Shown piece by piece: positions 62,701-64,000 of a stretch of 64,000 nt of DNA. The position numbers were made by a program, and so were the translations under genes. Under the pieces are notes generated by a model. It was given only the letters and a program-made list of their open reading frames with translations. It searched no databases and had not been told where the DNA came from. Positions within the stretch are counted from its first letter, which is position 1; each line of letters opens with the position of its first letter. The stretch comes from Pictodentalium vernedei (lineage: Eukaryota > Mollusca > Scaphopoda > Dentaliida > Dentaliidae): NCBI GenBank assembly GCA_031216915.1, contig CM062289.1, forward strand, positions 395,710,674-395,774,673. Reading direction: 5' to 3'.

Positions 62701-64000
62701 GCGGACACCCCCCCCCCCCCGGTCTGGGATAGTGCCCCTTAAAACTTATAATTCAGTGCCACGGGTGGATAGATGGGACAAAAGCAACCTCGCGTTTTCA
62801 AGAACTTTGCCTGTGGATCACGACACTACCCTTAAAACATAGATAATGGCCAGAACTCGAAAGTGAACAGAAATCGCTTGCGAAAAAGATGGCTAGCTAG
62901 ACATTAAAATGGAACACACGGCAGTTTCAGATATAGCTTGTGGAGGGGGGGGGGGGAGGGGGGGCTTGGACCCATCGAGGAGACCCTAGTTCGACCCAAT
63001 GGAAGAAAATTTGATTTCTCAATCTAACCGAACTGAAGAACGCTGTTTACATGCATCTGGGCGAAAAAAATGGAGATTAGGCGGCTGGTATGTCGAAATG
63101 TCTCCATGTGGACTGCTAATGGCAATCCACATAGAGAGCCATTTCGTATACCGGCAGTCTATGCAATGAGATCCATTTCGCTTGTTGGTCGTTTTCACGC
63201 ACCAACAGGCTGCATTAATTTTGCGATTCCCCCCCCCCCTCCTCCCAGGGGTGGCGGCACTATCTTTTCAAGATATTTTCAGTCGACGTTCAGTCACAAC
63301 TCTATTTTGTAGAAAACGCAGGCTTATGCGATTATTTACCTGAAGTTGGAAACGGGGCAATCTTCTGAAATAAAAAAAAATGCTCTATTTCGCAGACGCC
63401 CAAGTCAAAGTATCACCTGGATTCGAAACCACTCGCAGCGATCTCTTCCAATGCTTATGAGTGCCGAAAACATTGAGCACGTGACCTAGTGCATTTGCCA
63501 CCCAAAGTTGTGAGCAGGATTAAATAGGAATCATCGGCCGATTGGTTCAAAATCTGTTGGCTTTGAATCCATCAATCAATATATTTTTATCCAGTTTGTA
63601 CAGTATTAAAAACCTTTTTCTATAATTTTGTGCCAGAATGAGTGAAAATCTCTCAAAAACATGTGGCATGAAAACAAAGTGTCAAGTTCATTCAGTGCAA
63701 GACCAGACGGCAGAAGCGAAAATTCCAAAGTTCAATTTAAATTTTACCTTGTACTATATATTTTTTCCAGTTTTTGTTAGTTCAAAAAAGATGATGTACT
63801 TTTGGATGTATAGGTAACTTGGTGTGTTGTACAGAGAGTGAAAGGTTAGCAATGCTGTCAATGGGATTTTGGGGCTTTTAACAACCTCATATCGAGAACG
63901 TATTGAACGCCCCAATCCACTTGGCTACTGAACCTTTCACTAAAATTTTGAAATAAAGCGTTGTAATACACCCAGGTGTTAAAAAATCAAAACCATTCAG
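59749..64000. repeat. Array unit 12 (class B, cut by the window end)
   Basis: Only the first 4252 bp are present. Class B. It shares with units 8 and 11 the G near 62062 and the A near 62390, but not the G before the first poly(G) run. It is therefore a close relative of unit 11 rather than a copy of it. A private T to G gives 'aaaagacaccc' near 61570. Run lengths are 15, 13, 12/7 and 11. The sequence stops inside the unit with no sign of an array boundary. Confidence 0.96.

Larger units (their letters stand above)
1..64000. repeat. Tandem macrosatellite array, 5.43-kb unit, about 11.8 copies
   Basis: The same sequence returns every 5425-5438 bp in the same orientation from the first base to the last. 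A fixed landmark at 504 recurs at 5936, 11370, 16797, 22230, 27660, 33091, 38516, 43954, 49388, 54822 and 60252, giving a mean period of about 5432 bp. No unique sequence interrupts the array and neither edge of it is in the window, so its true size and flanks are unknown. Units differ by scattered single-base changes and by the lengths of G/C runs. Known macrosatellites of this scale (for example human DXZ4 and D4Z4) are also multi-kilobase tandem units; this is an analogy of form only, with no sequence homology claimed. No rRNA, 5S, snRNA, tRNA or histone gene was recognised that would make it a known multigene array. Confidence 0.98.

Noticed and set aside
1-64000. rDNA, 5S, snRNA or histone gene array
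   Set aside because: The period would be plausible, but none of the conserved sequences of these RNAs appears on either strand and no histone-like frame exists.
1-64000. CRISPR array or other short-repeat system
   Set aside because: The repeat unit is kilobases long with no short repeat/unique spacer pattern, and the sequence looks eukaryotic.
1-64000. Assembly artefact from repeated consensus copies
   Set aside because: Units differ at specific sites in a consistent duplication pattern, which a copied consensus would not give; run lengths alone could still contain sequencing noise.

Overview
The whole window is one tandem array. A unit of about 5.43 kb repeats head to tail in the same orientation 11.8 times, and the array runs off both ends of the window. 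Taking base 1 as the phase, units start at 1, 5433, 10867, 16294, 21727, 27157, 32588, 38013, 43451, 48886, 54319 and 59749. The last unit is cut at 64000. Complete units are 5425 to 5438 bp long. In the stretches compared by eye, units differ by only a handful of base substitutions each. This is typical of a recently amplified or actively homogenised macrosatellite.

No protein-coding gene, rRNA, tRNA, spliceosomal snRNA or histone gene could be recognised in the unit. The longest open frames are 98 to 120 codons, which is about what chance gives in AT-rich DNA, and none resembles a family I know. The sequence looks eukaryotic and nuclear: dense stops, no operon-like packing, many short A/T runs, and long pure G or C runs. 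The poly(G)/poly(C) tracts hint at an invertebrate animal, but this is a weak inference; the organism cannot be named.

Within a unit (unit 1 coordinates) the layout is as follows. The 3' end of a possible transposon-like element ends at about 107. AT-rich sequence follows to a poly(G) run at 1503. More non-coding sequence, holding a 103-codon frame, runs to a poly(C) run at 2961. A double poly(G) run lies at 3197-3221 and a poly(C) run at 3486. A 105-bp imperfect inverted repeat lies at 4096-4200, then a short hairpin abutting a poly(G) run at 4942. A CAGGG... terminus at 5014 opens the possible element, which continues into the next unit.

Two things stand out. First, almost all length variation between units sits in six G or C runs whose strand alternates; without them every complete unit is 5355-5358 bp. 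Second, shared single-base variants show a higher-order structure: units 6-7-8 and 9-10-11 are a tandem duplication of a three-unit block of about 16.3 kb, unit 5 is a mosaic, and unit 4 carries a local cluster of private changes. No multi-gene system is present, so the interest lies in array architecture and evolution.
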